Shown here: piece by piece, positions 6,063 to 6,777 of the stretch
Numbering within the stretch: the first letter of the stretch is position 1
How the letters are laid out: every line of letters starts with the position of its first letter
From: Gammaproteobacteria bacterium
GTDB taxonomy: Bacteria > Pseudomonadota > Gammaproteobacteria > Granulosicoccales > Granulosicoccaceae
Assembly: GCA_019634245.1 (NCBI GenBank)
Contig: JAHQVR010000354.1
Coordinates: 1 to 6,777, forward strand
Length of the DNA stretch: 6,777 bases
Direction of reading: 5' to 3'
Translations under genes and position numbers: made by a program
Notes under the pieces: model-generated
Told to the model about the DNA's origin: nothing
Database searches by the model: none
What the model saw: only the letters and a program-made list of their open reading frames with translations

Positions 6063-6662
6063 TTACGACTTTTGAATGATTAAATACGCATGAACATCCG
6101 AACATCGTTCATATTCAAGATGCCTGCAGACACAGCCTGAATCAATAAATAGTTTTAAAAATCCATTGACGCCCAATGTCGAATAGTACACTTCTGGTCC
6201 CATTGAGTCATCCGTGTGGCTGGCTTCTGTATCAGTACCACCAAATGACAAAAGAAATACTCCATTTTCGCTCAGTGATGCTACAAGTTTTAACAGCACA
6301 TTCTTTTGCTGACTAAGCGGGATATGCCAAATACTATCCCATGCAGTGATGAAGTCGTATTTTTTTGGCAAAGTCCACTCACATATATCCTCGCGATAAA
6401 AGGAAATGTTTGGATGTTTCTGCCTGGCCAGTTTAAGCATTTCGCTAGAGATATCGACACCTTCAGGAGAAAATCCGCTTTTTAGTAGAAGGTCGATAAT
6501 CCGGCCAGTACTGCCGCAGCCTACATCCAGCGCATTTCCTCTGTTGCTAACAAACTCGATTGCGCGCTTGTGCTGATCAATCCCGTTTTTTCGATCAAAT
6601 TGATCGGTTTCCCAAAGGTGAGTAATTTGATCGTAGGCTTTACCGATATCCTCTGGATTCAT
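6063..6662 (-). CDS. Class I SAM-dependent methyltransferase, substrate unknown
   Basis: A 199-residue cytoplasmic methyltransferase with the Rossmann-like class I fold. Motif I is LDVGCGSTGR (45-54), which binds the SAM methionine part; GVDIS (68-72) has the acidic residue expected to bind the ribose hydroxyls; motif II is YREDICEW (89-96); and DFITAWDSIWHIP (103-115) is the motif following it. These match the type 11/12 small-molecule methyltransferases. The N-terminal AYDQITHLWETDQFDR region also looks like the usual cap helix of this group. The acceptor is unknown. The ATG at 6662 is preceded by GGAA about 10 bases away and gives the usual family length of near 200. The frame has no stop upstream to the window edge, but also no start codon and no family-like residues, so that stretch is read as noncoding. 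It is the first visible gene of the - strand group. Confidence 0.88.
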   Translation of the reverse strand: MNPEDIGKAYDQITHLWETDQFDRKNGIDQHKRAIEFVSNRGNALDVGCGSTGRIIDLLLKSGFSPEGVDISSEMLKLARQKHPNISFYREDICEWTLPKKYDFITAWDSIWHIPLSQQKNVLLKLVASLSENGVFLLSFGGTDTEASHTDDSMGPEVYYSTLGVNGFLKLFIDSGCVCRHLEYERCSDVHAYLIIQKS

Positions 6663-6777
6663 TGTGTAATTTCCATTGATCCGGCCCTGGCCTACTAGGG
6701 TAGCAAGTGTTGTAGCATCGGTGTGCTTTATGGAATGATCGTGGTCAGATGAGCATCGTTTAGCACGTGCTATCGAA
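6663..6777 (-). other. Upstream region of the methyltransferase gene, with a 12-bp palindrome
   Basis: The perfect palindrome TAGCACGTGCTA lies at 6761-6772, about 100 bases before the methyltransferase ATG, and AGCATCG occurs as a direct repeat near 6712 and 6752. No clear promoter pair was found. No other gene could be supported here. Confidence 0.3.

Noticed and set aside
6592..6606. CGATCAA-A-TTGATCG palindrome
   Set aside because: It falls within conserved-looking methyltransferase codons near the 5' end, so it is most simply coding sequence by chance.
6663..6777. N-terminal extension of the methyltransferase beyond the window
   Set aside because: The frame is open but has no start codon, the residues do not look family-like, and ATG 6662 gives the usual length.

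Overview
The window looks like a gammaproteobacterial chromosome segment, probably from a free-living species. The reasons are a YlqF-type circularly permuted GTPase next to a CvfB-type S1 protein, a secreted Mip/FKBP22-like prolyl isomerase and a short lipobox-bearing lipoprotein. Genus cannot be read from the sequence. The left two thirds (1-4315) carries genes on the + strand and the right third (4316-6777) carries genes on the - strand. The two halves converge on a strong intrinsic terminator at 4276-4315.

Left part: the 3' end of a cvfB-like gene (RNA-binding, its 5' end lies outside the window) is followed after 6 bases by ylqF, a ribosome-assembly GTPase. The pair is probably co-transcribed and points to translation and RNA functions. 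A 12-helix MFS permease of unknown substrate follows after 54 bases. After a 212-base gap come a small lipoprotein of unknown function, whose start is fixed by a strong Shine-Dalgarno sequence, and then a periplasmic FKBP-type peptidyl-prolyl isomerase. The isomerase is preceded by a pair of short near-palindromes 21 bp apart that could be an operator. About 130 bases of gene-free sequence separate it from its terminator.

Right part: three - strand genes, transcribed in the order class I methyltransferase, P-loop kinase-like protein, S66 (LD-carboxypeptidase/MccF-like) peptidase. They are 66 and 34 bases apart. Base composition looks lower in GC here: six hand-counted 60-base lines gave about 37-47%, against about 47-60% for three lines in the left part. 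All three enzymes belong to broad families with unassigned substrates. This fits an acquired accessory or resistance-type cluster, but no transposase, integrase, attC site or flanking repeat was found.

No rRNA, tRNA, CRISPR array or insertion sequence was seen. No clearly new system is demonstrated. The best leads are the unassigned lipoprotein, the three-enzyme - strand cluster, the long 3' untranslated region after the FKBP gene, and the paired near-palindromes in front of that gene.
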